A stretch of DNA of 64,000 bases, taken from NCBI GenBank assembly GCA_007844125.1, contig CM017569.1, positions 13,358,699 through 13,422,698 on the forward strand, written 5' to 3'. This document shows, in pieces, positions 37,951 through 52,581 of the stretch. Made by a program: the position numbers and the translations under genes. Positions within the stretch are counted from its first letter, which is position 1. The number at the start of each line of letters is the position of its first letter. The stretch is from Sinonovacula constricta (lineage: Eukaryota > Mollusca > Bivalvia > Cardiida > Solecurtidae). Below the pieces are notes generated by a model. That model had not been told where the DNA came from, did not search any database, and worked only from the letters and a program-made list of their open reading frames with translations.

Positions 37951-40900
37951 GCGATGGAACTTTACCGCAACCACAAATGGCGTTTTGACAATGACTGAGG
38001 AATTGAATTATTTGGTATTTTCTCATAAACATGTAGAATACATGTATATAAGTATTTCAATCAACACTTTTAATCAACTTTTTATTGGAATAGTCTCAAA
38101 TGTATAAAATATCATATTGTGCGTTTGGTATTGTTCATGCATTAAAACACGGATTATTAAATTACTTTTTAATTGAATTTAAGCAAAGAAAATACTAATA
38201 GTATAACTGCATATTAACCTTTTATAAAATGTTAATACTTTTACATATGTTTGTACTCCTTAAAGTGCTGACATATACATCCAATTAGGCATATAGAGCA
38301 TAAACATTAAGGATCTTTTACAACAGTGTATTCATGCATCCTTTGAACTTGACAGAACCATGAACAATTTCTGGAATTTACATCACAATACTTATTGGCT
38401 GATAATAAGCACAATTTCCTCATTAATCAGGTTATTTGGTCATAGTTACAAGCAGCGTTATCTAATAACCGTAAACAGAACTCCTCTAGGACTAATGTTG
38501 CGAAAGTCGTCGCTTTTATGGCCAACGCGTAGTTTTAAGCGAGAAATTCGTTTGAAACGCAGTCGATACTCCTTGCAGTGTATAATGACTTCCTCCACTG
38601 TCAAATGATGACCTTTCGAAGAATAAATTCGGGGACCAGTAATTAGAGTTAATCAAAGCTTGGCAGTGTCTCAATTTTCCAATCACACCTTCACATAGTC
38701 ACCGCCTAGTGCTGCTTTTATATTTTGCGAGTATTGGGAAATTAGTCAGTTGTGTCGATGAGTGCCCCCCTTCCCGCCAACAGTGGACAAACAGGAACGT
38801 GAAGCCTCACTAACGGATGGATGTTTGAGCCAGTGCTGCTGTTAGTCGTATAATAATCATGACAACAGATCATTGAACTGATATCAGATAGAGAAAAAAA
38901 ATGAGCCTACACCGTTATTGATTGTGGATATTGAAATACGATGGATAGCAGTGTTTAAAGGCGTACGTGAGATAGTTCCACGGATAAGCCGTGTGATAAT
39001 GGTGATTGGTTTTAAGGTTTTAGAACATATACATTGTCTTATTCGTTTGGATTTTTTACCGACTGTAGATGGAATGTGTGCACTTGGACTTATTTTTGAG
39101 AACAACCGCAGACCTGAGGTATTCCTTGTTTATATTCATATTGATAAAACTGTTCATTTATTTTGTAATCGTATATATTTTCTAACTAGAAATGTAAGGT
39201 AAGGTGACAAAAACAGTCTTGTTTCATGTCATGTCAATTATCAATGCAAAAACAAAACATCTCAACCATCACCCCCAAACCATCTCATGTTTACATATTT
39301 TTTCGTGTTTTTGTTTGCAAATATACTATGCTCTATCTGCTAAGTTGTACGCATGGATTATCTATTTAAAATACATGTAGGCAAGTAGCATTTTGGCTCA
39401 AAGTGACAGCACTGGTGCCAATAAAGATAGGTTCTGTTTACATCTTCTTGAATAATGTTCTGCAGTCCATATCCTGGTAAAATTTCAGCACCTGCATATA
39501 TCTGTTAATGTAAATATTCTAATCAAAGTTAATTTACGTTTGTTCTTGTACCAATAGTTTGTCCAGGCATTGAAGCCAAAGTCATTTAAGCATTATATTG
39601 GTATTAGATCTTTACATTATGTTTTTTTTATTTAATATTTTTACTTCTCTAGATATCTTCTATAGCCCCTAGATATCTGCTTTATCGCCAATCATGTCTT
39701 TCTGGTTTAGGTGCGATATGAGTTTATCACTTTATTACGTCTTCGTCGTTGTAAATAAGGACACATACATATTAAGTTTAAAAGCTTTCTCATAAGTGCA
39801 AAACAATGACAAATATAGATCAAATATCAATTATAAAACACTCTGCTAAGTAATGTGATGGAACTTTACGTTAAACAGCAAACTAGTTTTGCTACCTTTA
39901 ACAAATCCTGCTACAACATCAATAAAGCATTTATAGAAACAATAACTTTAAAAGGTCCCAAAGGTATATACATTACAATAAGTGTAAATATGGAGTACAA
40001 AATTTAAGATATGTTATAAACTCAGACGTAATCGGACATATTTCTTCCTGTTGTATTTAGAAATATAACTTGAACTGTATATCAGCAAGCGCCCTTGTTA
40101 ACCCCTCTTTCAGGCCAACCAGCTCTAAAATGTGTCATTTTATTATCCTGATAAGCTAAAAAATAACAAAATGTGGTGGACAGTTGTCAGCTAATTAACT
40201 CGCAAATCCCACCACGTGTGTGTTCAGGTTCTTTAAGGAACGAGGCTCCCTTACAGCGAGATCTGCCAGCTGCCTTACAGTGTGTCTGTAGTTCTTTTGT
40301 ATATAGCCAAGAAACCAGTGTTAGTTGCTAACCACCACGATGACCATTGTTTCCTGTGGTGAGAGATGTATTGATAAAATACAGCTTGGTTTCTTATACC
40401 TTTTTTTTTCTGCAAACCAAGCTATGCGTTCATTAGTCTTTTAAATGTCAAGTCCCGAAATCGCTGATATCAACACATTAAAACTCAGGCTGACTTGTTT
40501 CTTGTTAGTATATAAACAAATGCAAATCGTCTAAGTAAAACCTAGACTAGTCAAAATGTGAAAATAATCATAAAATAATTTGGTAATACAATATTTTGAT
40601 ATCCGATTAAATTCTCTTATCTTTTACATAATATTTGTGTATGTTTTCACCAGCCTTAGTGGAATGAATAATAAAACCCCTTTTTTAAACCATAGCTGTC
40701 GCTATTTGGTTATGATTATGATTCCAGTCTAATCTAACTACTCTTAAATTCCTTTGAAAATTGCGCCCGATGTTCTGGCTGTCTTGAACCAGTACAGAAG
40801 CATGTCGTGATAGTTAGAACCTAATGACGTATTGTGGTCGGAAGTCAATAATATTCAACATTTTGAATTGTAATAGGGGCTGGATTAACATGCCATGTCA

Positions 40901-42582
40901 AGTAGCTGTTTATTACTTCATGTGCTAATGATTTAAACACTGATACATGTATGCTTAGTGCAAATATGTCATCCTTAAGCAACTCGAGCAGATCTGAACA
41001 ATGTTATGTATTGCTGTACTTATGGCTTGTTAACAATGAAATGCTCAGGGAAATGTTACTGTTCGCAAATGACCAATGCGTACAGAACACATATCAGGTT
41101 TAAAGCTCAGAATGTTTTGTTTTAAACAAACGGAGAAATTGTCATTTTTTTTCTATATATATATATAATTTATCGTGTGTTTCATGAATTTAGCTTAGCG
41201 TAAGCTGTTATAGCTTTTCTTGCAACACGTTTGAGTTGAGAGTGTGCTGCAAGTTTTTAGTTTACATTTTCCGAGCACCTTCGATTAAAAAGTTAAATGA
41301 TTCGGTACAGCTTTTCAGTTAGCTGATTAATTTTACGTTGCAACATAAATGATATTTCTTCTATACAAATACCGGTAATCAATTCAGTAGGACAACTGTA
41401 CCGATCTTCTTCGGAGATTCATGTATGCAGCTAAAAGCCACTTTATTTTCAAACCAATCAAATATAACACTGTCAAAAAGCCTCAGAAAATGCCATGTTT
41501 GTTGACAAATGTGTGTATATGCTGTATGTATGCAGTTGCGTGCCACGTGTTTCTAAAAAGATACAGTATAACGCGTTATGCCGCCAGTTTATTCTGTCAG
41601 TTTGTCTATATGGTTTTATGTATGCGAGTTAGGTTTACAAGTGAAAGATTGTGCATAGCAATGTCAATATATGTTGCTTTTTATATTTGGTCTAGATTCT
41701 GCAATACAAACACATAAGCACACCACAATTGATAGATATAATAAAGCAACTTAGAACAGAACAAAATACTTTGCGAAGCCCGTCCCTCTCCTGTGTTATA
41801 CAAACTTCTCGTCCTTTGAAGTGCATACCTTATAAGTTCCCTTTCTGCTGTCCATTGCTGGTTGAGTCACGTTATTCCGTCGACTACGTGTCCGCTAGAT
41901 ATGAGTTTAGTTTGTTGACATATCTATTGTTCCGCCAATAATTATCCGATAAATACTTGATATCAGCTTAGATCAAACATATTTTTAGCTTGTCTGAATT
42001 ATAACTCTAATATCAAATTATAAATAATTGCACGACAATGACAATGGTTACGATATCTGAACAGACGTAAAAGAGTCTCATTTAAGACTTTAATTGGTCG
42101 CAGACATAAATTATATTGTTTGATACCAATAAATATCCATATCAGAAACAAACTAAAAATAGTGACAAAATAAATATCAGGTCCAACAAAAACATGTAGT
42201 TAATACATGTACACGAAATACCATATACCAATTAACATGTGGTTTAATTTCTTTAAAACAACAAAACAGGAGAAAGTTTCATTGAATTTATACAAGGAAG
42301 ACACATTTAAAAAATTGAAAAAATTAAAATGTTACCGTTGTTTAACTAATGCGTAAGATGTGTTCACATATAGCTTCCCTTTAAAGGTCCTTTAACATTT
42401 TTTTCAGTGCCATTCATATGCAGTTTATTGAGTTTTATCTAAAGTGGGACATTTATATGTCTCAATGTTTTTTGTTTTTTCTTAGCCCTCTATGATTTTT
42501 TTTGTTTGTAAATGTTATTTCACATAGGTCAGTGTAGTAAACTTTCTCAAAAGAAAGATACTTAAAATCAATTCAAATGCAC
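37951..42582. other. gene-free AT-rich stretch
   Basis: No supported gene. An open frame at 38918-39202 (94 codons) has no recognisable domain; its Pro-Glu followed by gta could mimic a donor, but I see no matching acceptor or neighbour exon. Nothing else was noted. Confidence 0.4.
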
Positions 42583-43050
42583 TCGCATCCGACAGTTTGC
42601 CTATATTAAATACACGTATCAATATATAACCACTGCTTTGGGAAATTTGGTCATACTTTTTGCATTAACTCAATAATAAGACAACTTTGAACGCTTACTG
42701 TATTTATCGCGAAAAAAATGTTCTAAAAGTTCAGCCTATTCAACTCTATAAAAAGCGCGATATTGGTCCCTACTAAACATTAATATCTACGTACGTTAGA
42801 GTAGTTTCCCTGATGACTATATAAAATTAAGTGGTCACGTGGTTTTCTAAGTTTAAAAATAGCTATCTCTGCAGCCTGGCTTAGATAGGAAACGCCAGTT
42901 TGCATTGACGTGTGTGATTTTATCCTTGGTTGCTCACACCGATCTTTGGCATAAATGAACAGCATTTTGCAAGACCTTGTCAAGTACCAATAACTTGGTT
43001 ATTTGGGGAAAACTTTTTTGGTCAAACTGTCGGATGCCACCCTTAAGTTG
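42583..43050 (+). repeat. block A, copy 1 (partner 58920-59395)
   Basis: Shares gcctatattaaatacacgta, aaccactgctttggg, atgaacagcattttgcaaga and many shorter words with the partner, colinear over about 470 bp, at roughly three in four identity by eye. It has no terminal repeats or open frame. It may be an old dispersed repeat or part of a segmental duplication. Confidence 0.82.
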
Positions 43051-46000
43051 CAAAGTTACTATTATCCCTTTACAGCGAATGCTATTATTCGTGATATCAT
43101 ACATGGATAGGCTCATAAAGACTTATCGTCATTCCAAATTTCTCTAAACTTTAAACCCGTTTCATCTCTACCAAGTCCTATAATGCATTTTAACTTTGCT
43201 GTGTCATAAAATACTGCCTACGAAGATGTATCGTTATATAATGTGAATGTATCTGAAAGCGTAGGTATTGAAATATTACGATACAAACTATTTTAATAAT
43301 AGAACGTAACAAGCGGGGTTAGGTGGGGGAATATTCCAAGTACAAAACAATTTGGCCATCCATTGGCTTCATATGACAGCTATGGCCAGATGGATAGAAC
43401 ATTATGATGATAATGTATGAATGGTCGACATGGCCAAATAAAATTATGCGTGCAGTGTAAAGCGGTATTTAGTATCAGCTATAAATGATTAAAACGACTT
43501 TTTTAACGGATGGTAAAATTCGTTTTTTACATTGTAAAAAAAGAAAAGCTAAGCTTTGCTAACCACAATAAACAGAACAACGGGCTAAAAAGCGCCTTTA
43601 AGCATTATATTATATATAAACATAATGTCCTTCAAAGGACTGTGGAATCGTTAGCAGAACCTAAGCCCCAGAACGCTTTACAGCTGTTTTAGCCTTTTAT
43701 AAATAAAAACTCCACAGCGGTATCACTGACGTCATTGCTGATTGCCCCGTCATGTGCATGCATGTACGTCAGTCACTAAAAATAATGAGTGACTTGACAG
43801 AAGCAGAAAAGTTAAGTCTTTAAGTTTAAACATCATTTGAAGAAGAGACACAAAACTGTTACAACTGCCGCTCTGAACCGATTTGATATTTACACGATTC
43901 TACATAAAACTGAGTAAATGATAATTTGTCTGAGTTAAAAATAGACCTATTCTTTTACTTTTCTTATATCCTTGCCAGTACATAAACGAAGACAATTAAG
44001 TTAAAAGTGTAAAAGAGAAAATGATAAAAAAGCTAGTTTGGTGTATTATTCACAAGCAAGACTTCGTGGGTGAAAGAACAATGCTTATCTGACTGCGCCA
44101 TAGTATCTTTATATCGATAAATACATATACATAATTTCATTTTACATTGATTTTTGCAAAATGATGCATATTACTTTTGTAAAATATAACCCACGCTTTG
44201 ATTGTAAATGGTTATAACCGGCTTTTTGTAATTGTATTCGTAAAACAGTCAATTCCAATGGCGGGTAAATTGTTATTGTTTCTGCAAGACTTCTGTGCCA
44301 AATACTGCATGTTTTAAATTGTTTCAGAAGAGTTACAATCGACATTAAGTGTAAAATAGCAAAGGTTTATATATAGTGTCTTACAGACTTTTTTCATCTT
44401 TTTGTTCTCTACTAGGAATTTTGAAACCAATTCGTTTTTGATATCATTGCGTAAAGTAACGCCAAACACGTAGCCAATCATAGCTTTAACACAAATATAT
44501 AAAAACAATATATCAAAGGGCTCAGAGCCACTGTTTGGGAGGTGTAAGTTAAGTTTTAAGATATTAATGTTATCATTTGATGCATGCCTGGACACGTTTG
44601 ATTCATCCATATATACATATAAATATCACACCCAGTCTTATTATTCGACATATCTACATTTAGTGAATAAATGACAAAGTACGAGCAATAAATGAAGACC
44701 ACTTCCGAAATATTTAGTTTTAATATGCGTTCAAGCCTTGATATTAGCCTTCTTTTTACATGGGGATCGACTCTATACTTTGCGCTGTCATTGTCATTTT
44801 CTGCTTGTTTGCGTATACCCTTGGCTATAGATTATAATATAAAAGTCTAAACTCACATATTATACACAAATTTAACGTGGAATTTGGACATCGATTGTTG
44901 CCGTTATTTATGAACTTATGGACAAATGCACATGGTTAATAATGCTGTACCTCTCATGTAGTTTCAGTGGATAAATAATGTAAGATTTAATTAATTACGA
45001 AAATGATACCGAAAGCAAGTTTACACAACTTATCGTTTCAACGGACTTGCATAGATACAGCTAAAACAAATCGCTAATAATCGAGATTAGATGTTTGGTA
45101 ATGCTTAAATGTAAGTAAATTATTTAATACAACAAAGAGGCTTCAAAGACACAATGAGACATTAATCAAATATATTCTTTTAGACATCTAGAGTGAACAC
45201 AAAAACTAGCATATACAGAGTTGAAAGTCCTTGAAAATAAACAAATGTTGCAGAATCTCGTTCCAGGACTGGAAAGCAATTAACAGCTCGATGCGTTGTT
45301 TCTATACCTGATTAGCCATCAGAATAATCTCAGCTTAAATTATTTGTTTGTGGAATCTCATTTATTTAGATATCTAAAGATCTTATCATCGTCTCTTCTT
45401 GATAATCTATTTCTGTTGTTGGAATTGTACAGCTATATTTATCCCTCGTATGATTTTAGAAAGTGCCTTGTATTGTTGTAGTTTATCATTTTTAATTTAA
45501 TCAAAATAAGTTTAATTTGAAGGCATAGACTGATAACATTTGATATTTTAAAGTAACACCTGCGTGTTTCAAGAAAGATATTCTGTATTGAAGTTTATGT
45601 AAAAAACCCCAAATTATTATGCCTTCTTGTAAGGGACAGTTCATGTTAATAAGTAATTTTAAAGAGTGTAAAGGCCTTATTTTTATGTCGGTGTGCAAGA
45701 ACTTTTAATTTTTATATTCAGACAACGCGCGTTTAGCGTTTAATCGTGGCATCCTACCTCCTATTGGAAAAAAATGGGTCCCAAATGTAGTAGGTTTACT
45801 AGGAAAGTTTAGGTTTACTAGACTTAAAATACGATATACGCAAAAACCAGCAATACCTAAAAATCATAAAGTATATTTGTGCAATACAGATAATGCACAT
45901 ATTATCTGAGACTTTATGTTAAATAGAATGAACAGGGAAAACTAATAACCTCTTCGATTATTCGTACTCGTACGGCAAAATCTTCACACCTGATGATACA

Positions 46001-46276
46001 TAAAACATAACGACTTGATAAGTAGCCGACGGAACAACTCTTTGATAAACAGTATTGTTAAACTTGCAATTACGTTCAATGTCGTTTCTGAGTTATGCAA
46101 ATAATCAAACAAATTAATGTTTTCACTGTAAAGATAATGGCATGATCCATAACACAACAAAAACATACAAGTACATTATAGAAGTATTAGCACCATTGAG
46201 TGATATTTTTACTTAATGCAGGCATGTTTGTCATTTTTTTCTTATATCTTTAATAATTAATTATAAATATAAAATA
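43051..46276. other. gene-free AT-rich stretch
   Basis: No gene or transposon ends were seen. Frames such as 44314-44610 minus (98 codons) have no recognisable domain. Confidence 0.5.
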
Positions 46277-46853
46277 TCAAGCCCTCATGGACAGTTGCAA
46301 GGAAAAGGTTTGGAAGTCATGGTGTTTTCCAGTGGAAGTTTCCGGCCCAGTACCTTTAGCGGACTTTAAGCACCCTTGGGAACCGGTAAAAGGAATAGAG
46401 TTGTTTAAAAATAGCGCAGTCGGCTTAATTTGCTTCTTTGTAGGTTTGGCAGAAGAGGGAGCAAGAATGGAAGTAGGCTCCACAGGCTTCTCAGCCTAGT
46501 CTCCATGGCAAGCCTTTAGCAGCCTGGGGATAGGCGAGCAGCAAGAAAGAGGGCAGTTAGCTCTAATGGTTGTGTGCCTTGAGTCTAGGATGGCAGTAGG
46601 CTTGTTGACCATTACACACACTATTTTAACGTGGTAAACGAATTAGATAGCAAAGGCTTACTCTCCCGAGGCTGGGGATCACATCCAGTCGAACACACCA
46701 TGGAGGACGTAGATGGTAGCGTCGAAATGTCCAATAAATATGGGACCCACCTAATGATGGGGATAGTACCAGCAGTAAAAGCTGTATCTTATAATTGTCA
46801 CAGAACATTTTACAGCCGGATATCTGTAAGTAATCAATAAATTGTCTTTCCAA
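46277..46853. other. GC-richer island of unknown nature
   Basis: Markedly richer in GC than its flanks, with sharp borders. Open frames of about 70 codons occur on both strands (46287-46499 and 46631-46840 plus; 46277-46483 and 46626-46853 minus). None shows a domain I recognise. It could be an inserted repeat, a processed-gene remnant or an exon-like relic. There is no terminal repeat and no clear poly(A) tail. Confidence 0.4.
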
Positions 46854-47895
46854 ATTCGCCGGATATTCTTACGCCATATATGTTACTTACCTTTTTCTAT
46901 ATATAAAGATAGGTTATCAATGACCAGTCCAAGCCTTACTGATGACACTTTGTAGATAGAGTCCCGACAACGAAGTCATACGAGTAACAGGTGGAAATTG
47001 CGGCTGTTTAGAGAAACCATTATGCTATCATAATGTAATAGCGACAATATTTTAAAGTCATAATTTAATTCTCAAAATCGCCAATCAGGGACAAAATGAC
47101 TATTCCGTCATTTGTGTTAAGAAACTGGTAACACGTAAAAAACAGCAATAAATACAGATAATTTAGACCCTTAAGCAATTAAAATATCCAGTTCTTAACC
47201 AAAGATGTATGTGTGAAATCCGATTAAAAGCATTTGCAAGTATTTAAATATGAAACATATTTTAACAATTATTTTATTCCTAAAAGTCCATAACATGTCA
47301 ATATATGTCCAATTTATAAAGTTGTACCATTTTAAACGGTTTTTACTGCGTATATCATACAAAATAAACAATATCAAAGTTTTGACACGAAAAGACTGTT
47401 AAAACTTTTGTGCAAATTTCCTATATCGATTCTAAAATTCAAAGGCAATCTAAGGGGCAAATATATCACCCTACGGGGTTTCATGAATCGACCTTCCAAT
47501 ATTAGAACCAGTAATTAGCTCCGTCATAAGACGGGCTACCAATCAGAAACAAATGGCAAATGCGATAATCATGCCCCAAATTGTGCATGCTTTGAAATGT
47601 TTACAGGCCCATTTTCCGCACACCTAGCTGCTCTAAGTATATTGTAGACGTGAGTTTAAAGATGTTTGTCAATTGAGCTATTTATTGAAACCCCTGCGTT
47701 TATCCTAGGAAAGAAGAACATATTTTATTTTACCAATAGTTACAATTTATGGGACTTTCAATATGTATATGTCTAATACGCGAGTCGAAAATAGACATAA
47801 CGCATCTTTTCTGGTATTGCATAGCATCATATTTTAGAGTGAATTAATGGGAATAAATCATATTTTGAAAAAAAGCTTTAAATTTCTTAGCTGTT
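46854..47895. other. gene-free AT-rich stretch
   Basis: No gene or defined repeat was seen. Confidence 0.5.
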
Positions 47896-48000
47896 TTAAA
47901 TAAATTGAGAAATATCATAACATCCATTTAAATCATTTAAATATAGATTCTTTATCTAAATGATTTAATTGGTGGTTATGATATCTCTCAATTTATTTAA
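47896..48000. repeat. long hairpin: inverted repeat with arms of about 44 bp
   Basis: The left arm (47896-47940) begins ttaaataaattgagaaatat. The right arm (47957-48000) is its reverse complement with about five mismatches and ends caatttatttaa. The loop is about 16 bp. The right arm runs directly into the TG tract. It resembles a small MITE or a replication-generated palindrome. Confidence 0.88.
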
Positions 48001-48001
48001 T

Positions 48002-48209
<208 letters not shown>

Positions 48210-48263
48210 AATGGACACAACACTATAATTATCATATTAAGACATTCACATTAAGTCTGTGTG

Positions 48264-48264
<1 letters not shown>

Positions 48265-48305
<41 letters not shown>
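48265..48305 (+). repeat. (TTA)n microsatellite
   Basis: About 13 TTA repeats starting 60 bp after the TG tract. Confidence 0.95.
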
Positions 48306-48539
48306 GAAAAGATAACAATTATAATCCATTTATTTGCGGCAAGGATATCCCTAGGTATAAATGTCTAGATACGTTACAGATTAGAACACATTTTCTTAGA
48401 CAGTTACTAACAGACACGCCTAAACAATGAATCAACTCTATAAAAACGGCCAACTCTGCAGTAGATGTTTCAAATATTTGTTTCTTCGTCCCGTTGAGTC
48501 TCTTTTATAAAACCATATCGCTACCATGCGCCTCATTGG

Positions 48540-48815
48540 TGAATTTCACCCTTTTGGACTGAGAAATCAATATAGCGATTTACGTCTCCGTAGTTTTTCT
48601 GTTGATGACGTCATTAACGAAATTCGCCGATATAAAACCGGTATTAATAGGTTGGTCAATCAGCTTAATGTGGCTTGTTATTTTGTCGTTGGTGACTTCG
48701 TCGGTATTTTGCATTAATTTGCAGATAATGTTGCCTTTGTAAAAAAGAGTTGCCTATATGTAGGTGTATTGATATTTATTCCAAAACTGCATTAGCGACT
48801 TGACAGCTTGTTTTT
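48540..48815 (+). repeat. block B, copy 1 (partner 61915-62205)
   Basis: Shares tatagcgatt, tgacgtcattaa, cgatataaaac and, about 160 bp on, gatatttat-cc-aaa-tgcatta-cg and tgacagct with the partner in the same order. It is heavily diverged. The open frame at 48526-48717 has no known domain. Confidence 0.6.
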
Positions 48816-49401
48816 ATTTTCCCGACGACAATGTTGTTACCTCCAGAGAAATTGTATAGTGATACAGATGGACGGTGTTAAAAGAAATAAACCACAATAA
48901 TAGATTTGCAAGGGTACAAAAAGAGCGCAACCGACGTTTTCAATATATATACATTTTGTAAAAAGACAGTTGACTCACGAGAACAAGGAAATATTACATT
49001 AAGATCCCTGTAAAAACAATCATATTGGAAGGCAAATGTATCCATGTTTACATGTGTTTTTATCTTTGACAGTGTTTATAAAATATGCATCGCAGCTGTA
49101 TGATGTAAACATCTGCACACATATTGCCATTCTATAGTTTCTGTTGCTATTATTCTGCCACAGAGTTCTTCCATTTATTATTTTCCTTAATTCTTACACG
49201 ATTCCAATCAGTGTTTTTCTTTGCCGTCCCGTTTTGTCTCAACGCGATATTTTTATCTCTATTTCAATTAACACCATTACAAATAATGTGCATTTAATAA
49301 TTCTTTAACGAGTAAATTATTGTGATTATAAATTTCAGTAATTTACCCTTTGCCTGGCTTATATGTAAACAACATGTATTGGATGTAGTCAGTTATAATT
49401 T

Positions 49402-49802
<401 letters not shown>

Positions 49803-49888
49803 AATGTGTTAATAAGTTTTCAATGTGAAATGTGTTTGTTTGTTACATCATTATAATGGGTCTTAAAGGTAAAGTTCTGAACCAAGTT

Positions 49889-50172
49889 AATGTTAAATTT
49901 TTTATATCGATCAAATTCATGTTGAACTCTGTATATACCGACCAAACCCATGTTAAACTCTCTACATATCGATCAAACCCTTGATTAACTCTGTATATAT
50001 AGACCAAACCCATGTTAAACTCTCTACATATCGATCAAACCCTTGATAAACTCTGTATATATAGACCAAACCAATGTTAAACTCTGTAAATATCGATCAA
50101 ACCCTTGATAAACTCTGTATATATCGACAAAACCCATGTTCAACTCTATATATCTCAACAAAATCCATGTTT
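49889..50172 (+). repeat. tandem repeat of about 31/62 bp
   Basis: Alternating halves (tatcgatcaaacccttgata and tatagaccaaacccatgtta, each followed by aactct) form a dimer of about 62 bp, with four to five dimers. Copies at both ends are degraded. Confidence 0.88.
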
Positions 50173-50839
50173 GAAAGATAAGCGTTCGAGTAAGTTTGAT
50201 AATTTTGACAAATGAGGGCTCTATTAATTTGCCCCTTTCTCGTTTTTGTGTACATGTTATTTTACGGAAACGTTATGGAGAACTCGTACTTCACTCTGTC
50301 AGTAATAGGTACATATAAATTAACGTTTGTTTGAGAAGCTCAGTGCATGTTAATTTTTCGTTTTAACAGAATATCGTCTGTATTTTGTGTGTGTGTGTGT
50401 GTGTGTCTTTTGTTCACTTATACATTTCTTCGTAAACTATTAAAATAACTGTACGAGTAAAGATTACATGTATGGATATTTTACTGCCATTTTCTTCATA
50501 TATCACAGTATAACATTTTACTAATGGGCTGAATTTTTATCTACTAGCAAGAGTTACAAAACAAGATAATAAAAACTGGGCATCGAAAAGAAAGTACAAT
50601 TGGACAGCGTCCATAGGAAGATACATATCTGAAATTTCACACTTAGTCATATCTTGATTAAGTTATGATTAACTATGATAAAAGATATTAAACCGTCCAC
50701 AAGATACAATGTACATCTAAATGATGAGGGATTAAAGCCATAATAACATTATTATTACTTAAACTATTTTTTTCCGTTTATATTTAGTAGCTATCCATAT
50801 GAAAAACGAGACGACAAAATGTAAAAAGTAACCATGCTT
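50173..50839. other. gene-free stretch
   Basis: Only a short (GT)n run at 50387-50406. No gene was seen. Confidence 0.5.
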
Positions 50840-50920
50840 AATTTCTGTAGTATTCGAACCTCAGACCTCTCGCGTGATTTCCGTGTGCTCTACAGACTGC
50901 GCAATTGACTCTTGTTACAT
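50840..50920 (-). mobile_element. tRNA-like SINE head
   Basis: The minus strand shows ttgcgcagtctgtagagcac (A-box-like) and aggttcgaatac (B-box-like) about 35 bp apart. The ends do not form an acceptor stem. No body or tail could be delimited, so it is a truncated SINE or tRNA relic. Confidence 0.55.
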
Positions 50921-51670
50921 GCATACTACACTGCAACCGCCATTTTACTTCCATTCACTGTTTTAATAATCAATGCTACGAATTTGAGCGCGTCTTAAAC
51001 GTATTTAGTTGTTTTGCTTTAAAGCGCCACGAGGGAACTGTCGCTATTGTTCTGGTCATTCTTCTGTGCCTAACGTTCTGTGTATTCCCTTGAATTGCGA
51101 TATTTTGGCTATAAAAGATATCAATAAAATTATTTCTGGCATAATGAAGAAGAAACATTGCTTTAACACTTTTTTGTGAAACAATTTTTAACACGGTTGT
51201 TAATTGTAATGCGGTATTACAAGTAAAAACAAAATACATGTGTTGTAATCATGACAACATAAATCTTGAATGTAAAGTGGTTTAAACAAATCTTAAGTAT
51301 TTTTCCTCCGGAAAGCGTACTCAAAAAGCATATTCCAAATCTGCATAAAAGAAAACGATGAGCAGTAAAATAATATGGAATAATACTGAAAATAGCATAT
51401 GCATTCAGTGGATGCGGAGTGAAAATTTATAAACCTTATCTAAACATGAAGGAAGCCAAATGGACGATACCTTTCAAATCGGTCTTTTGAATGCTAAAAT
51501 CTATACTTCCTTCTGTTCTTTAATCATAATTGGCAGTTGTGTTTTTGTAAGCGGAGTGAAAAATGTGAAAAATTGCTGATAATTGGAAGTATAAAGGATA
51601 TTTTAGTGTTCAAATAACTGGACGTAAGTATTTTTGTGTAATTCTTGTGTCTTGTGACCTATGTAGAATT

Positions 51671-52562
51671 ATGACACGAAATAAGAACAAAAAACGGTAT
51701 TTTAGTGGTCACAGTGATAGTGAGTCTAACAAAACAAAACAGTGAAAACAGAGAGGCCCGTCTCGCGATCTTTTCTTTCTATCAGTGAAGTGTTAAGCGA
51801 GGCAAACTCTGTGTTATTTGAGGATACAAATAATTCAAATGTGTGTTCGGCGGGTGCCAATAACATTGTATTTGTGAGCGATGACGACAGTGACGATAAG
51901 GCCGGTAAGTTGGCGGACAATGGCGGGCAACCCACAAACAAGGACTATGAGTTTATAAGGACTATGAGGAAAAGTATGAACGATCGATTGGATGTTATGG
52001 AAAAGAAGTTTGGGGTTCTGGAGACTACCGAAAAGAAAGTAAGTGACGTTGATAAAGAGCTAAAGAAGATGTGGGTGGCCATTGAGGATAGAGCTAAGCG
52101 AGCGGACGAGCGTCTGGACCGGCTTGAAGACATGGTGGACGGGACGGACATCGGAGAGGCGCTGGTGGAGTCGAGGCCGGCGGATCTGGAGAGGAGCGGG
52201 AGGAGCTACGTGACGACATGACAACTATGAAGTCTCAGTCGATGAGAAACAACTTGGTGTTTACCAATATTCCTGGGGATAACTCCTCTGTTGGTGAGTC
52301 ACCTGACGTCACGGAAACGAAACTGCGATCCCATCTTCAGTCGGCATGGAAGATCGCCAGGGAGACGGCGGAGTCCAACCGGTTCGAGAGGGTTCATCGG
52401 TCACCGGGACAACCGATCGCTGGGAAGAGTAGGAACATTGTGGCAAAATTTACTTTTTTTCAGGATCGCGAGCGCGTACGCAGAGAGTGGAAGCATTTGA
52501 GGGGTACTAACTTTTTCATGTATAAACAGTTTCTAAGGGAAGTATCAGACAAGCGCCGGTAA
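51671..52562 (+). pseudogene. LINE ORF1 (L1-type RNA-binding protein), broken by two frameshifts
   Basis: Three frames follow one another. 51671-51745 reads MTRNKNKKRYFSGHSDSES and ends at TGA. 51742-52221 holds an acidic Ser-rich part and a predicted coiled coil (KKVSDVDKELKKM...). 52218-52562 reads SQSMRNNLVFTNIP and then RVHRSPG, IVAKFTFFQDRERVRREW and FFMYKQF, the RRM and C-terminal signature of L1/Tx1-type ORF1 proteins that coat LINE RNA. The frame breaks lie near 51735-51745 and 52185-52200, each repairable in principle by a small indel. The last frame ends at DKRR, shorter than usual for such proteins. The element is dead. The upstream 5' UTR limit is not visible. Confidence 0.88.
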
Positions 52563-52581
52563 CAGGTTTTATTTTTGTAGA

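Noticed and set aside
38918..39202. 94-codon frame that could be an exon (RRPE followed by gta)
   Set aside because: No recognisable domain, no convincing acceptor, and the opposite strand is open too.
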